A program made the translations under genes and the position numbers. This document shows positions 21,309 through 32,582 of a stretch of DNA of 64,000 nt, piece by piece. A model generated the notes under the pieces. The model was not told where the DNA came from and did no database searches. It was given only the letters and a program-made list of their open reading frames with translations. Each line of letters starts with the position of its first letter. Position 1 is the first letter of the stretch. The stretch lies in NCBI GenBank assembly GCA_033964015.1, contig CM066923.1, positions 22,573,086-22,637,085 on the forward strand. Reading direction: 5' to 3'. This DNA is from Scolanthus callimorphus (lineage: Eukaryota; Cnidaria; Anthozoa; Actiniaria; Edwardsiidae).

Positions 21309-21793
21309 GTTATGTGGGAGGGGAGCACTATAACCACTATGGCGGAGGGGCGGAGTACGTATGTCTTCCAAGAAACCCCCAGTACATACACGGAACTACT
21401 AAGCCAGGACACCAAGGCGGTGGTTTCATGTACGGCGCCGAGTACCAAGTATCTGGCCGTAGTAACCTGTTTCCTCGAGGATTGCAAGATAAAGATGTAC
21501 CGTGTGCGGTGTGTTACGTCTCGAAGCGCGCGGCCAAGCTGATGATCCCGGCCCGTTACACTTGTCCCTCGGGATGGTCCCGCGAGTACTACGGGTTCCT
21601 AATGACAGAGCATCGAAATCATCGTCACTCTACGCAGTTCGTGTGCGTTGATCGAGACGCTGAGGGTATCCCGAGAACCGCTGCAAACAAGAATGGTGCA
21701 CTGCTGTACCCTGTAGAAGGCGTTTGTGGGTCGCTGCCTTGTGGTCCGTACAGCGCAGGCCTCGAGCTGACATGCGCAGTCTGCACCAAGTGA
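21309..21793 (+). CDS. Short-chain collagen C4-like protein, gene 2, exon 4 (C-terminal domain)
   Basis: It follows TTTCTAG and ends in TGA. All nine exon-4 cysteines are kept. It is more diverged from gene 1 than gene 3 is (EHYNHYGG, YQVSGRSN, TEHRNHRH, PYSAGLEL). Its 3' flank differs from the flank shared by genes 1 and 3. Confidence 0.9.
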
Positions 21794-21951
21794 AACCAAA
21801 GCACAACTCTGCTCATCCCACACTGAGGCGGGAAAGCGGAAATCTCTTAGAATAGATCGATAAACTTTGCTGGTAAATCCACTTTTAAGTTGTCAGAAAC
21901 GCAAAACATCAATCGAAATGTAACAATTGATATGATGTAGCTGGAATGATT

Positions 21952-21957
21952 ATTAAA
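21952..21957 (+). terminator. Probable polyadenylation signal ATTAAA, gene 2
   Basis: ATTAAA lies about 160 bp after the stop with GTTTGTTTTGCTCTTTTTTCC downstream, the same arrangement as in genes 1 and 3. Confidence 0.45.
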
Positions 21958-21959
21958 AC

Positions 21960-22672
21960 GTGGTAAACAGCATGGACAAATGGTGCGTTTGTTTTGCTCT
22001 TTTTTCCTTTTATTCCAGAACTCTATTCTATACATAGCAAATACCAAAATGTGGACCCTCTTGCCATACATGCACGGTGCACAACACACCCGTTCTCCAT
22101 CTTACCTCACCTCGACGCAAAAGAATTAGGTTTCCTGGCAAATTGCAAACTCAACAAATTTGTACCCGGGGTACCAGAGGCTTGAAGCTTCAATCGTTTC
22201 ATGTCGTTTACTGACACGCCAAGTAATGAAGATCAGTAATAAATTATGCGTTTTGTAAACGAGTGAAGCGTGGAGACTCTGGTACCCGGTATACCCGGGG
22301 TAACAAATTTGAAACTTATAATAAAAGCGCGTCCCATCGGTATGGTGAATTGACGCCACTCAGTAGATTTGCTCATGCTGCGTCACTGCATTATTTTCTC
22401 GCAACGAATGACAAAAATATAAGGATTCAGATAACAATTGGAAAGCTAAACGCGCGAAGTACTTGTCCCATGCCTTCACAAAAATGCAACCTTCATCTTC
22501 AGACCCGTAGCTCGCGCATTCTTGGAGGGGGGGTTTCAGAAAAAAACCTGCGGTAATAAACTAAATTTATAGCATTTTGTCGTCACGGGGGTTAGTTGAA
22601 ATGCGCCTTGCCGCATGGACGATTCCAACTATAGTGCATGCGCGCGCTGCATGTCGGTAAATGAGTGACTTC
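21960..22672. other. Intergenic, downstream of gene 2
   Basis: No supportable gene. An inverted pair of blocks GTACCCGG...CCAGAGG and CTGGTACCCGG occurs near 22165-22300, so part of this may be another foldback element. Open frames here have no recognizable motifs. Confidence 0.45.
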
Positions 22673-22896
22673 ATTCTTCTACCCGCAGAGCTCCCCGGCT
22701 CGTTATCTCGCGGGAGGTCCGCGACGCATGCGCGAGATTTGAGAAAGAGAAAGAAATTTACGCGCATGCCAAAATGTTCAAAATTAGCCAATAAGCAAAG
22801 TTTCTCGACAGCTCATTCGAGCCCGGCATCCTGACGACGATTTTTCCCGACGCCCATCCCAGCGAAGTGACGAGCCGGGGAGCTCTGGGTACGAAT
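22673..22896. mobile_element. Foldback MITE, ATTCT(C)GTACCCAGAGC family
   Basis: The inverted ends are ATTCTTCTACCCGCAGAGCTC on the left and GAGCTCTGGGTACGAAT on the right. It is a diverged relative of the element at 12899-13116. Confidence 0.6.
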
Positions 22897-23005
22897 AGAG
22901 TGATACCCTAATCCAGCGGTGGACCATGCCCCCTCTATATACCGTGCCAGCGCCCGGGAATTGGTCATTTCTAAAAATGAGAATGAAAATTGCCCCGCCC
23001 CGTGT

Positions 23006-23075
23006 GCGTCCGATTTCCCTGTTAACGGCGGTTTGCCGTGCCATGAGAGACCGCCGTTAACAGGGAAGCGTCCGA
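23006..23075. mobile_element. 54-bp inverted-repeat insertion with perfect 8-bp duplication
   Basis: GCGTCCGA at 23006-23013 and again at 23068-23075 flanks a 54-bp insert. The insert is an 18-bp inverted repeat, TTCCCTGTTAACGGCGGT and its complement, around a 17-nt loop. The 8-bp duplication is hAT-like. It has no room for anything but transposon ends. Confidence 0.7.
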
Positions 23076-23099
23076 TGCATTATCCCGCAGCTGCAGGGA

Positions 23100-25131
23100 A
23101 GTAAAGAGCGTTCGCGCTGCATCCTTTGCCGGGAAGTTGTGGGACGTGTCATTTCATGGCATTTCTAAGGTAGGAAGTCAAATCATTGGTACTATTCAGA
23201 AATGTGGTTTGTCATCCCCCGTGTCACCCCTCCTGAATTTTCAGGCTTATTTTCTCGAAGCACGCCTATTGATAAGGGCATCCGATTTCGTTGCCAAATT
23301 TGTCGTTGCTCTCCTTTCAGAATGAATCGTGTGCGTTATTTTGCGAGATATTTGTTTGTCCAATATCGGCGCTCCTTTATTCGGAATTATTTATATTTTC
23401 GGGATTCCTGTGACGTGCAGAGGGAATCCCCCTCCTCCTCTATCTCCAGCTTTAGTCACTGCCGTTCTGAGAGGTCTCCGAGCACAGGAAGCCATGCAAC
23501 CCAGAACGCCGAGTGGAAAAGCCTGCCCTCAGGGGAAAAGCCGGCCCTCAGGGGAAAAGTAGGCTTCGCTCCCAATGCCTACAACTCAAGTCGAGGCTCT
23601 CTTCTAAAAAAATACTCGGAGAGAGCCACGATTTGAAGCTTTTGTCTCGAGCATTGGAACCTTCTGAAACTTGGGCTATTTGCTCCGGGGAGGGGGGGGG
23701 GGGCTCCCATATTTTTGGGACGGGGGTGCTCGTCGTACCTTTTAGGGTTTAAAATCAGGCCTCTGGTACTTTTTAGGGGATAAAATTCGAAAACTTGCAA
23801 TTTTTCTAGATAGGTACCTGTTAGAGGTACATTTAGTCAATGTAACAACAAAATATTAACATGGATATAATTAGGGGCGTGTCATTATTTAGCGGGGGGA
23901 GGGCTCCTATTTTTGTGGGGAGGGTCCTAATTTTTTTCGCGTGTCTAAAGGGAGGGTCCACATTTTTTTCACTCCTGTTTGGGGGAGGGTCATAATTTTT
24001 TTCAACAACATTTGGACGATGAAGAGAGTGAAACAGATGCAACTTCTATATCATCTGCGTTTTTACTTAATGAAAATTTCGCGCATACAGAATGACATAT
24101 CATATGCTCTTTCAGTAACGAAGACGCTACCCTCACGCCGTTTTAACAACAAGTGTATCTTGATGAGGCCTAACGGGAAGTCACTATGTTTGAAAGAAGA
24201 CCCCATATAGGTATTAGCGTGAGTTCGACGTTACAAGCATATAGAAATTCGTCATTTGGACCGCGCTTCACGCATGAATCATAATAACTTCGTCATTTGC
24301 GGCGCGCAGTTGCGCGCATGAATAATATAACGTTGTTGGCTCAGAAACCCATCAATAGGGAGAAGCTTTCATCTAACCTATATAGTTGAGGTAGCGTTCT
24401 TCCTGGGCTCCTGACAGGCTTTGTTTACAATACCGTACACAAAACATTCGGGCGCGCTTCGCGCGCAACGAAAGAAAAGTGCGAGCCCCTTTTTCTGTAA
24501 AATGTCTTCTGAATCAGTACTAGGTCAAATAGGGGACGGGAGAGGTGGGATCACGTTAATCATTGTACTTATAGAGGGAGGATCACTGCATTTTTACCGT
24601 TTACCCAAAATCCTCTCACGTAAATAATCGAGGCGATAAATAATGACCGCGGTTCTTTAGCTTTGACAGAAGTAAGAAAAACGTATTTCTACTTTAAGAA
24701 AAGAATAAGACATTCCGGACAAGAGTCTAACTAATGTTTCTCGCTCTATTTTGTTGTAAAAGTAGCTTTGTTTGCATTCCTAACATGTTGCATTTTCTTC
24801 AATTTAGATTGGGCCATTTGTTTCCTGGATATTACTGCACGCCGGTGAAATATGACAAGCAATGAAGTTGTGAGTTTCAATTCGACTTTTTTCTTGAAAA
24901 AGCAAAAGAAAGAAATACAATTTGTATTGAATAGAATTGAACTGAGGGATTGAAGATAATCATTGTATGGATTTATTGTTTACATTAAATTTCCTAACGA
25001 TAGTCAATGGATATTGTTTGACTTTCGTGTAATTTTGAGACAGAATAGTAGTGCACAATTTAAAATTGATTTTTGGGGAGCGGGACTAATTATTTAATTC
25101 TGGTGCTAGAGTAATGTAAGTGTGATTTGAT
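23100..25131. other. Intergenic repeat-rich stretch
   Basis: I see no supportable gene. It contains a short Gly-Pro-like tandem stretch (CAGGGGAAAAGCCGGCCCT, twice, near 23530), a G-run near 23692-23702 and AT-rich DNA with strings of GGGAGGGTC. A fragment of the 9698-10163 family lies at about 24350-24418. A GCGCGCTTCGCGCGCAACGAAAG block at 24452 recurs near 35188. Confidence 0.5.
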
Positions 25132-25256
25132 TTATTTAGAGGAGCGTGTAGACCCGGTACAGGTTTTACATTTGGATGTAAGACCTGTACCGGGTCTTAC
25201 ATTTGAATGTAAGACCTGTACCGGGTCTTACATTCAGCCCCACACTCCCTAAATAA
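25132..25256. mobile_element. Short MITE with TTATTTAGGGAGTGTG-like ends
   Basis: Ends TTATTTAGAGGAGCGTG and CACACTCCCTAAATAA are inverted. The interior is a tandem palindrome of GACCCGGTACAGGT blocks. Confidence 0.55.
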
Positions 25257-25281
25257 TTCAAATGCCGCTACCATCTTTTAA

Positions 25282-25978
25282 GGTTACTGAGAACCTTCGC
25301 GCACGTGATCGAAAAAACAATCATACACGTCCTTAGTTTAACGAAAACATATCAACCTATATATCGTTGGAAAGCTTATGGAATGGACTAGCGGGCTATG
25401 GCAAAAGGAAATAATTTTTTCATAAATATAATTTTTTTAAAGGTTTTATAAAAAAATCGTCTGTGACATTTTCAAGAGATAACCCTGTCGAACAGCTCGA
25501 CCTTGACTCCCAAATAACACATTGTTTTAATCCTTAAAGGTGTTTCTCAAAAACCGTGTCTGCGATTTTTAAAATTTTGCTTTGTTCAAAAGTTATTAAA
25601 CTTTTAAATTTTGAAGGTCAAATTTTATTGAATTTTCACGCTCTAAAAAATTTAAAAATTCATAACTTTTGAACTAGACAAAATTTTAAAAAACGCAGAC
25701 ACGGTTTTTGAGAAACACCTTTAAGGCTTAAAATAATATGTTACTTGGGAGTCAAGGTCCAGTAGTTCGACAGCGTTAGCTCGTGAAAATGGTACACCAA
25801 AAAATTCAATCAATGCTTTAAAAAAAATTACAGATATCAAAAAGAGATTTCTTTTTGCCATAGCCCGCTAGTCCATTCTATAAGCTTTCCAACGATATAT
25901 AGGTTGACATGTTTTGGTTAAACTAAGGACGTGTATGATTGTTTTTCCGAGGACGTGCCGCGAAGGTTCTCAGTAACC
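25282..25978. mobile_element. TTAA-flanked inverted-repeat element, intergenic copy
   Basis: It is bounded by TTAA (25278-25281 and 25979-25982) with GGTTACTGAGAACC ends. It belongs to the family in intron 2 of genes 1-3 and here both ends are complete, giving 697 bp. Long inverted arms make the whole element a potential hairpin. Confidence 0.75.
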
Positions 25979-26117
25979 TTAAATAGTGTAGGTTTTGCAT
26001 CAGGGTTCTGTTTTTTTTAATACCCTTCTTTGAATTAGCTGTCAAAAGCATTCCCGTAAGCAAACTTCACTATTTGGCGAATACTTAACAAATAAATCTC
26101 GCTTTGCGTGCGTGTGC

Positions 26118-26241
26118 ACATAATAGATACACAGATGACGTCATAGAATGTCATGAACAAAAAAGTACGCAACGAGACGCAGTCGAGTTGCGTGACTGTT
26201 GTTCAGGACATTCTGTGACGTCTTCTATGTATATCTATTAC
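26118..26241. repeat. Foldback palindrome upstream of the aldolase gene
   Basis: ATAATAGATACACAGATGAC on the left is matched by an inverted copy ending GTCTTCTATGTATATCTATTA on the right. Inner arms GACGTCATAGAATGTCATGAAC and complement continue the stem. It lies 0.7 kb before the aldolase start. Confidence 0.6.
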
Positions 26242-26952
26242 AGTACATACGAGATCTATTTGTTTTTACAACAACAAACAGGAATTTTCCAATTTCCACT
26301 GTTTCACGGTCGACTGATGCGACTGACACGACAGATAAGACTATATGGGAACCAGGCCTTAAAGTCGTATACCTCATTCACACCAAAACCATGTTTAGTT
26401 TAGTTAAAACAAGATTTGTCTTCGCCCTATATCATTCGTAGCTAAATGATCTCCAAGTAACATAACAGAGTAGGATATTCAGTTTTGTCCTTGGAACAGT
26501 CTCCTCTTGGAAGATAAGGATTTAAACCAGTTTAATTCAACCACATTTAAACTGTAAGCGCCGGTGCGATGTGAATGGGATGTATATTTTGTGGTATACT
26601 TGGTAACCAGGCCAGGCGTCTTCCAACCACAGGAATCCCGAATAGCAAGTCCTAGAATATCTCTTCAGGGGATTTCATCTTATAGTTCTAAAAACGAAGT
26701 CCAGTAATCAATTCAGCACATCTGTATTAGAAAATCTGATAAGTTTGAAAAGGGGCTGAGATCTGATTTTTTTAAATGCGAAGAAACAAAAGGTTGCGTG
26801 ACATTTCGCGTGACCGTTGCGCTCCCATGAACTCGTACTGCAGCGCGAGCTTGCGAGCTGTGTTGGTTTCCAAATCCGAACACAGAAACTCAATTCAATA
26901 AGCATTCGGAACGCATGCTGTGCATCGCTCAGCCATTTGCCATCATAACAAA
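26242..26952. other. Region immediately upstream of the aldolase gene
   Basis: No TATA box or repeated element stands out. An ATG at 26915 opens a short frame that overlaps the presumed start at 26953 in another phase. This region probably contains promoter and 5' leader, not resolved by sequence. Confidence 0.35.
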
Positions 26953-27288
26953 ATGCCCTTTCTACTACAACAAGGCTTGAGAGCTGTTTGCCGTGTTTCC
27001 AACTTGCGTTCACTTATTGAAATTCGCATTTCAAGTTTCGCACGGTCAACAGCGAAAACTACAGCTTCTATATGCACTTCACGAGCTCATTCGCAATCCG
27101 ATTCAACTGGTTCAGATTCAAGGCAAGCAAACTGGAAAGCAAGAGTGGAATTAGCAGCTTCTTATAGAGCTTGTGAGATGTTAGGTTTGTCAGAAGGTGT
27201 ATGTAACCATTTGAGCATCATGGCGCCAGCGAGAAGTGGCAACGGTGATGTTATGTTGTTGGTACCATACGGGCTTCATTGGCGTGAG
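26953..27288 (+). CDS. Class II aldolase/adducin-family protein, exon 1
   Basis: First of four exons (26953-27288, 29439-29601, 32338-32582, 33703-33864) predicting 301 residues. The first 50 residues lack acidic residues apart from a few and are rich in Arg and Ser, compatible with a mitochondrial presequence; that is inference. From about residue 60 the class II aldolase/adducin fold begins (AASYRACEMLGLSEGVCNHL, residues 64-86) and the exon ends within VPYGLHWRE. The exon is phase 0 before GTATTT. The start at 26953 is the first in-frame ATG; the open frame extends 33 nt upstream to a GTG only. An additional 5' exon cannot be excluded. In bacteria the closest-looking family is an uncharacterized class II aldolase group; the substrate is unknown. 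Confidence 0.8.
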
Positions 27289-29438
27289 GTATTTATACAG
27301 AATTACAGCTCTTTGCCATAAACATTCAGCCAAACAGGTTGACAAATATTCAAAAGCGGATTTCACACATGTGAAAGTGGTGGGAGAGGGGAGCAAAATA
27401 TGTGTGACTGTTGAGGGTGGGGGTCATTTGCGAAGAAGTCCATCTAGGGGGGAAAGGGGGACGCACTCCCTCATATATGGTATATGGGTATGTGCTGCCC
27501 TATAGGGTATAGGTTTTGGGCTCCTGAATGATACATTTCGACCAAAGTTGTTCAGCATATTAGTGGAAGACAGTTTGTTTTAAAACCTTTTCATGATTAG
27601 CAAAGTTCCACTGTTCCACTTTGATTGTGACCAATTTGACCACCCTGGTGACTTCAGGTCTGCGGTAGGGTAAAAAAAAGGAGGATTTTTGGTATCTGAT
27701 AAGGTCAGGTTTTGGAGAACTTGGCAGCATCCCCTACCCAAAAATCAGTGGATACTTGATGCCTCCATCCTCCCAGTGTTTGGGACTAAACAACCCGATT
27801 TTGGCTCAATTGTAGCTGGGAGAAGCTGAACCCTAGGTCTTCGAAACTGTGAGAAACCTTGGGATTTCAGGCAAAGTACAAAAAGAGAAAATTCCAAGAA
27901 AGAAAACCAGGAGAAATGCTGTAACAATGGCAATTCAGGAAAATTTTGCTGGGAGACAGGAGTGAAAATTCTTGAGACTGCCTGCAAAACGAGGAGAGTT
28001 GACATCCCTGCTATTAGATCCTCCCTTGCTGTGAAATGTGCTCTTTTGCCTATCAAATTGAAAAGTTGAAGATGAAACCCATTCCATTTTCAGGGCAAAA
28101 ATTAATGATAGTCTAAATGATATTAATAAAATGGAAGGGATTACCATCGGGAAGCCCAAATTTCCACCCTAAAATACCTGTCAGAAATAATTTCAACCCT
28201 AAAAATACTCCTTGGTCCTTAAAAATACCTTCTTCAGCATACCATGTTAGCTCAAAGAACCCCTAAAAAATACCCCATTTTCTTCAGCATGTTGTTTGCC
28301 TTCAGAAAACCCCTAGAAAATAACAGATCACAGATTTTAACCCCTAAACAATAAGATGATCATACCTACCAGCCAAATATAGGGAGTGCCCCCACCCCTG
28401 GTTTGATGCTCAAGCTAAAATGCATCGATAAACAAAATATAAAACCTGATCAATAGTTTCAGAGAAGATATACGTATGAGGCTATTCTCATTGGTCTCAT
28501 TAGTGTGAATACAAGGCACTGACTCATTGGCATATTACCATTTGTTGGCTCTACTCGTGCAGGCGGGGTGCTTGTACCGTCCTGGTACTTTCATTGGTTG
28601 CGTTTTCATCTCTTTGTGCTCCCGGGGCCTGGCGACACCTTTTCTCGCTTTCCCGCCTACCCTCCACCAGCTTCATTTTCACACAATCACTGGGCTTGCC
28701 AGTTCCCTTTCCCATACCTTAGATGAGCAAAAAGAGAACAATGAGGATATAGAACTATTTGTCAATGAGGCGGGAATGGGGAGGGCAGTAAGAAGTATGA
28801 CAATTTTGTCAATGGATTGATATATGCAAAATACTAAGTCAGTCAATATATAGTTAGAATCAATACAATTGTAATGCGAAACATTTTCCATCGAATCCCA
28901 GAAATATTACTGTGTTGTGGGGTTCCAGAAAATATCCATCCCTGATTTACTTGATTTTTTCTTTACAAATGCTGTATACTCCTTTGTATTGACATAGACA
29001 TAGATCATAGAGACATAATTAGAGTACCGAAGTAGCTTTAGTCAGCATACATGAGTATTGTTCCCTAAAACTATACATATGAAAATTGGAAATCCCAGAA
29101 GGTTGGGGGTGGGGGTCACTTTTCAACACCCTTCCGTGGGGGGAGGGGGGATGGATATTTTCTGGAACCACACATTGTTGAAAAAAATATCTAAAATCTG
29201 TGAAGATTCACTCATTTGGTAGAAGGTGTTTAAGGTAACTCATGCAAGACTGTGGTGCAACTTGCAAAGGAAAACTTGCAGGCTCGTCATTTTTGTGACT
29301 GCTCCTCTCTTTTCAGAGTGCAATACCTCCAGGTGATCTCACCTCATATGTGCAAAGGATTATTTGTCAAAACGAAGTGTTCCTAGGTTGTTGTTGTTGT
29401 TATGTGCCATCTTCTCCATCATACACTTTACTCTGAAG
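27289..29438 (+). other. Intron 1 of the aldolase-family gene
   Basis: It holds GGG- and CCC-rich degenerate repeats (27370-27520, and CCCTAAAAATAC-type repeats at 28160-28330). An inverted-repeat element lies at about 28913-29175, with ends GTGTTGTGGGGTTCCAGAAA and TTTCTGGAACCACAC. No gene on either strand is supported. Confidence 0.6.
28913..29175. mobile_element. MITE with GGTTCCAGAAAATATCCATC ends
   Basis: The blocks GGTTCCAGAAAATATCCATC and GATGGATATTTTCTGGAACC are exact complements at the two ends. The interior has no coding capacity. Located in intron 1 of the aldolase-family gene. Confidence 0.65.
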
Positions 29439-29601
29439 GTAACTGCATCATGCTTGATTGGTCTCAATGAAGCAGGAGAAGTGACTGAGGGGAAAGGGTA
29501 TGCAGAAATTGCTGCAGCAAGTATCCACTTAGGAATTCACAAGGCCAGACCAGATGCCACCTGTGTCTTCCATTTACACCCACCTTATGCCACTGCCATT
29601 G
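29439..29601 (+). CDS. Class II aldolase/adducin-family protein, exon 2
   Basis: The exon runs from CTGAAG to GTAAGT and encodes residues 113-166 plus one base. It contains VTASCLIGLNEAGEV, then IHLGIHKARPD and the paired histidines H157 and H159 in VFHLHPPYATAI, which in class II aldolases bind the catalytic zinc. A glutamate seven residues before H142 (AEIAAASIH) could be the acid/base. The exon is in phase 0 at its start and phase 1 at its end. Confidence 0.85.
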
Positions 29602-29612
29602 GTAAGTAAGCA

Positions 29613-29725
29613 TAGTAAAGTCTGGTTCATACTGGAAAGGGAAGATCAAAACAACATTAGGGGGAGGGGCATTGGTAAGTGATGACAGGGATGGCAGAAC
29701 TGGGGTGCTATGGGGGCTTAGTCCA

Positions 29726-29757
<32 letters not shown>

Positions 29758-30150
29758 ACATTTCACCAAGTTTTCAGAACTTTAAACCCAGCCCTTGCCA
29801 TACAATCTTACTAATGAGCCCGACCACTTTGAAAACTGTTCTGCTGTCCCTGGATGAGTATAGTAAAGTCTGGTTCATACTGGAAAGGGCAGATCAAAAC
29901 AACATTAGGGGGAGGAGCATTGGTAAGTGATGACAGGGACGGCAGAGCTGGGGTGCTATGGGGGCTTAGCCCATCCCCCCCCCCACCCACACACACACAC
30001 ATTTCACCAAGTTTTCAGAACTTTAAACCCAGCCCTTGCCATACAATCTTACTAATGAGCCCGACCACTTTGAAAACTGTTCTGCCGTCCCTGGATGTGT
30101 ATAGTAAAGTCTGGTTCATACTTGCCCCAAAGGGCAGATTAAAACAACCC
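29613..30150 (+). repeat. Tandem duplication, about 245-bp unit, 2.1 copies
   Basis: The landmark TAGTAAAGTCTGGTTCATAC occurs at 29613, 29861 and about 30101. Each unit contains a C-run followed by (AC)n. It begins 11 bp after the exon 2 donor. Length changes in the C/AC runs make this a likely polymorphic site. Confidence 0.8.
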
Positions 30151-30186
30151 CCCTCCAACTTAAATAATGACCGGTCCCTTAGTGTT

Positions 30187-30411
30187 CTTAATTAATATTA
30201 ATATTCATCTTATTGGTGTCGGCCCAGTGCATTATATTGTGTACTTCTCTCTCAAATATGTCATTCTCGTTTTTCACCAAAATCTAAGGGACAAGATCAT
30301 CTGCGTACTTCACTAGAGTGCTTCTTCTATTGTGATTATTAATGATATATCATTAACCATATTGAGAATAATACTGGACCGATTATTGTCCCCTGGGGGA
30401 CCCCTTTGTTT
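30187..30411 (-). pseudogene. Reverse transcriptase fossil of a non-LTR retrotransposon
   Basis: On the minus strand, starting near 30411, the frame reads GVPQGTIIGPVLF (RT motif B region). After frame changes come VKYADDLV (motif C, YADD) and FEREVHNIMHWADTNKMN (the conserved block after motif C). At least two frameshifts and stops interrupt it. It is a dead fragment of a LINE, distinct from the full-length copy at 56 kb, lying in intron 2 of the aldolase gene. Confidence 0.7.
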
Positions 30412-30484
30412 ATAAAAACAAAAGGAGAAAATAAGCCGTCTGCAATACACTATGTTGTTTACCGCTAAGAATATTTAGCATTAG

Positions 30485-30597
30485 CACTTATTCTATTTCA
30501 ATTGAGGTGGATAGTGGCAGAATATTTACCGAGAGCCGCAGGCTCGAGGTAAATATTCCTAAAGCCACTATCCACCGAAATTGAAATAGAATAAGTG
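30485..30597. repeat. 113-bp perfect-looking hairpin
   Basis: CACTTATTCTATTTCAATT and GGTGGATAGTGGC on the left are matched by complements on the right around a GCAGGCTC-like loop. It is probably a very short foldback MITE; no target duplication was identified with certainty. Confidence 0.65.
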
Positions 30598-31609
30598 TTT
30601 TAGTATATACCAGCAAGGCAACCTGCCGAATTTTCAGTCGGAAAACAATAAGAAAAGTTGTGTTAGCGTTTTAAAATTACGTGCGTGACAAAACTCACGC
30701 AAACTTTATAGATGATTTGCATAAGCACGTTTTTGGTCGATTTTGACAGCTCTAGAAAGTTTGCAAGCATTTACTTCGAAAAGCTGGGGGAAAAATGGAC
30801 AATTCAAGGGATTTTCAACAAATTGGACATGTAGCGAGCAATATATTGTATCATTTCAATTCAAGAAGGAATATAGGTTCAAATGGAAGAGCATTTGTAA
30901 GCAAATCGCCAAACGTTTCCGAGATGAAAATTATTTGTCGGCAGCCACTCGTTGCACAAGTAACTTAAGTAATTACTTTGCTGGAAAAATGGAGTGAACA
31001 AACACCTAAACACTGGATATTTGAGGGAAAAACGATTTAGCAGGGTAAAACAGCTACACGAAACCTTGTGAAAAGGCTTTATGGGGTTATCATCAGACAA
31101 GAAGAAGGAGAACAAACTACTAACAGAAGTCTCCTTGTGGTGGACAGTTCGCTCGCAAAAAACTACAAGAAAGCTGCCGATTAGTCGTTGCAAGACACAA
31201 ACCATCCTCAGGTACTTTGAAAATTAGCTCTTTCGACTTTATTTTCTCGACATATTGTAGATTATAATTTTGATTTTGTCAAATAAATAAAATAAAGGGA
31301 AAGGACATGCCTAAAAAGAATTTTCATTCATGCTTTGCCAGCTACTAAACTTAAAGTTTTTCAACTCGGGTTTCACAGTGCAAGCGTGTTTTTCACAAAC
31401 AATGCTCAGACGATTTGTGAGACATATTAAATCCAGAGAGACCGATTTTGAGACAAAGAAATCTAATTTGTTGCTTCTTTAGTTTTGTTGACTGACATTT
31501 CTTCGCCTTTGCTTGCCAACACAATATCTACTGTTTCGGAGGTAAATAATGTCTCAGATTCCGAGACTCTAAACCAATCAAATTCGTCGTTCTTAGGAGG
31601 TTGCCGAGC

Positions 31610-32050
31610 TGGTATAACTATTTTTACACCGAATTTTCTCTTTGCTATATAATGAAACACTTCGACTTCGTCTCGGGAAACATCGAGATTCGAGGGAAAA
31701 CAAAACTCGCTGTTTCCCGAGGGTGCAGTCATTAAGTGTTTTATTATATAGCAAAAAGAAAATACGGTAAAAATAGTCCGCCCAAAATTTCTCGCTCTAG
31801 CGATGTCGCCCGCGCGGGCTACATCGAATTTGTAGCCCGCCACGTGACCATGATAGAACCAATCAGAGCGCACGCTTTGATCGAATAAACACGAGCTATA
31901 TAATAATGAAAATTGTTGCCCGCGCGGGCGACATCGCTAGAGCGAGAAATTCAGGCGGCGGACTATTTTACACCGAATTTTCTCTTTGCTATATAAGAGA
32001 TTCTCGGGGAGATTCTCGGGGAAACAAAATTCGCTGTTTCCCCCGGGAGC
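31610..32050. repeat. Nested foldback palindromes in intron 2 of the aldolase gene
   Basis: One hairpin pairs ACCGAATTTTCTCTTTGCTA (31619) with the complement near 31740-31776. A second pairs AATTTCTCGCTCTAGCGATG (31788) with its complement at 31933-31952, around GCCCGCGCGGGC. Sequence from the first hairpin reappears directly after the second (31971 onward). The minus-strand open frame across this area is an artefact of the palindrome. Confidence 0.6.
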
Positions 32051-32127
32051 AGTCATTAAGTGTGTATTGACGCACATTTCTTTGTGCGCATGCGTGTCGT
32101 CCATGTGCTTCGAGTACACATTCATTC

Positions 32128-32270
32128 TCATACCCAGAGCTCCCCGGCTCGTCTGCTCGTCCGTCGCTGATTGGCTGATTTTGAGCATTGGAGCATATTG
32201 CGCTTAAAGGTCGTTCTCTCAGCGGCTCTCTCTTAATTCTCGCGCATGCGTCAGTGGCTGTCACCAGCCT
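32128..32270. mobile_element. Half of an ATTCTCGTACCCAGAGC foldback element
   Basis: The left end and interior match 12899-13060, but the right terminal repeat is absent. A truncated copy in intron 2, 68 bp before exon 3 of the aldolase gene. Confidence 0.55.
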
Positions 32271-32337
32271 ATTGATCCTGGTTAGCACTTGCTGGGAGGT
32301 ACTCCTAAAGAATACTGATGACATCCTCGTATTTCAG

Positions 32338-32582
32338 GTTGTCTTCAGGATCATGCTTTTGGGATGTACCATCAGAACGCATGTCGATTTCTGGGCGTCT
32401 TTGCTTACGATCGGGACTATACAGGGTTAGCTAAAGCAGAAGAGGAAGGAAGACGGCTCGCAAAGCAGTTTGGGAAGGGGCGAGTGCTGTTTATGTGCAG
32501 TCATGGGGTTACTGTGGTGGGGCCTAACGCGGCACAGACATTTGACGACTGCTATTATCTTGAAAGAGCTTGTATGACTCAG
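32338..32582 (+). CDS. Class II aldolase/adducin-family protein, exon 3
   Basis: The exon runs from TATTTCAG to GTACGT and encodes residues 167-248. It contains CLQDHAFGMYHQNACRFLG, AYDRDYTGLAKAEEEGRRLA and SHGVTVVGP, where H222 is the third zinc-ligand candidate. AFDD-like AQTFDDCYYLERACMTQ closes the exon in phase 0. This order of motifs is that of an intact class II aldolase domain, not the degraded head of adducin. Confidence 0.85.

Noticed and set aside
23202..23636. 144-codon open frame downstream of gene 2
   Set aside because: No motif, no conserved paralog and no splice context; likely chance.
26920..26952. Upstream extension of the aldolase exon to 26920
   Set aside because: It would start with GTG; the first in-frame ATG is at 26953.
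31463..31873. 136-codon minus-strand frame
   Set aside because: It lies over foldback palindromes within an intron and has no recognizable motif.
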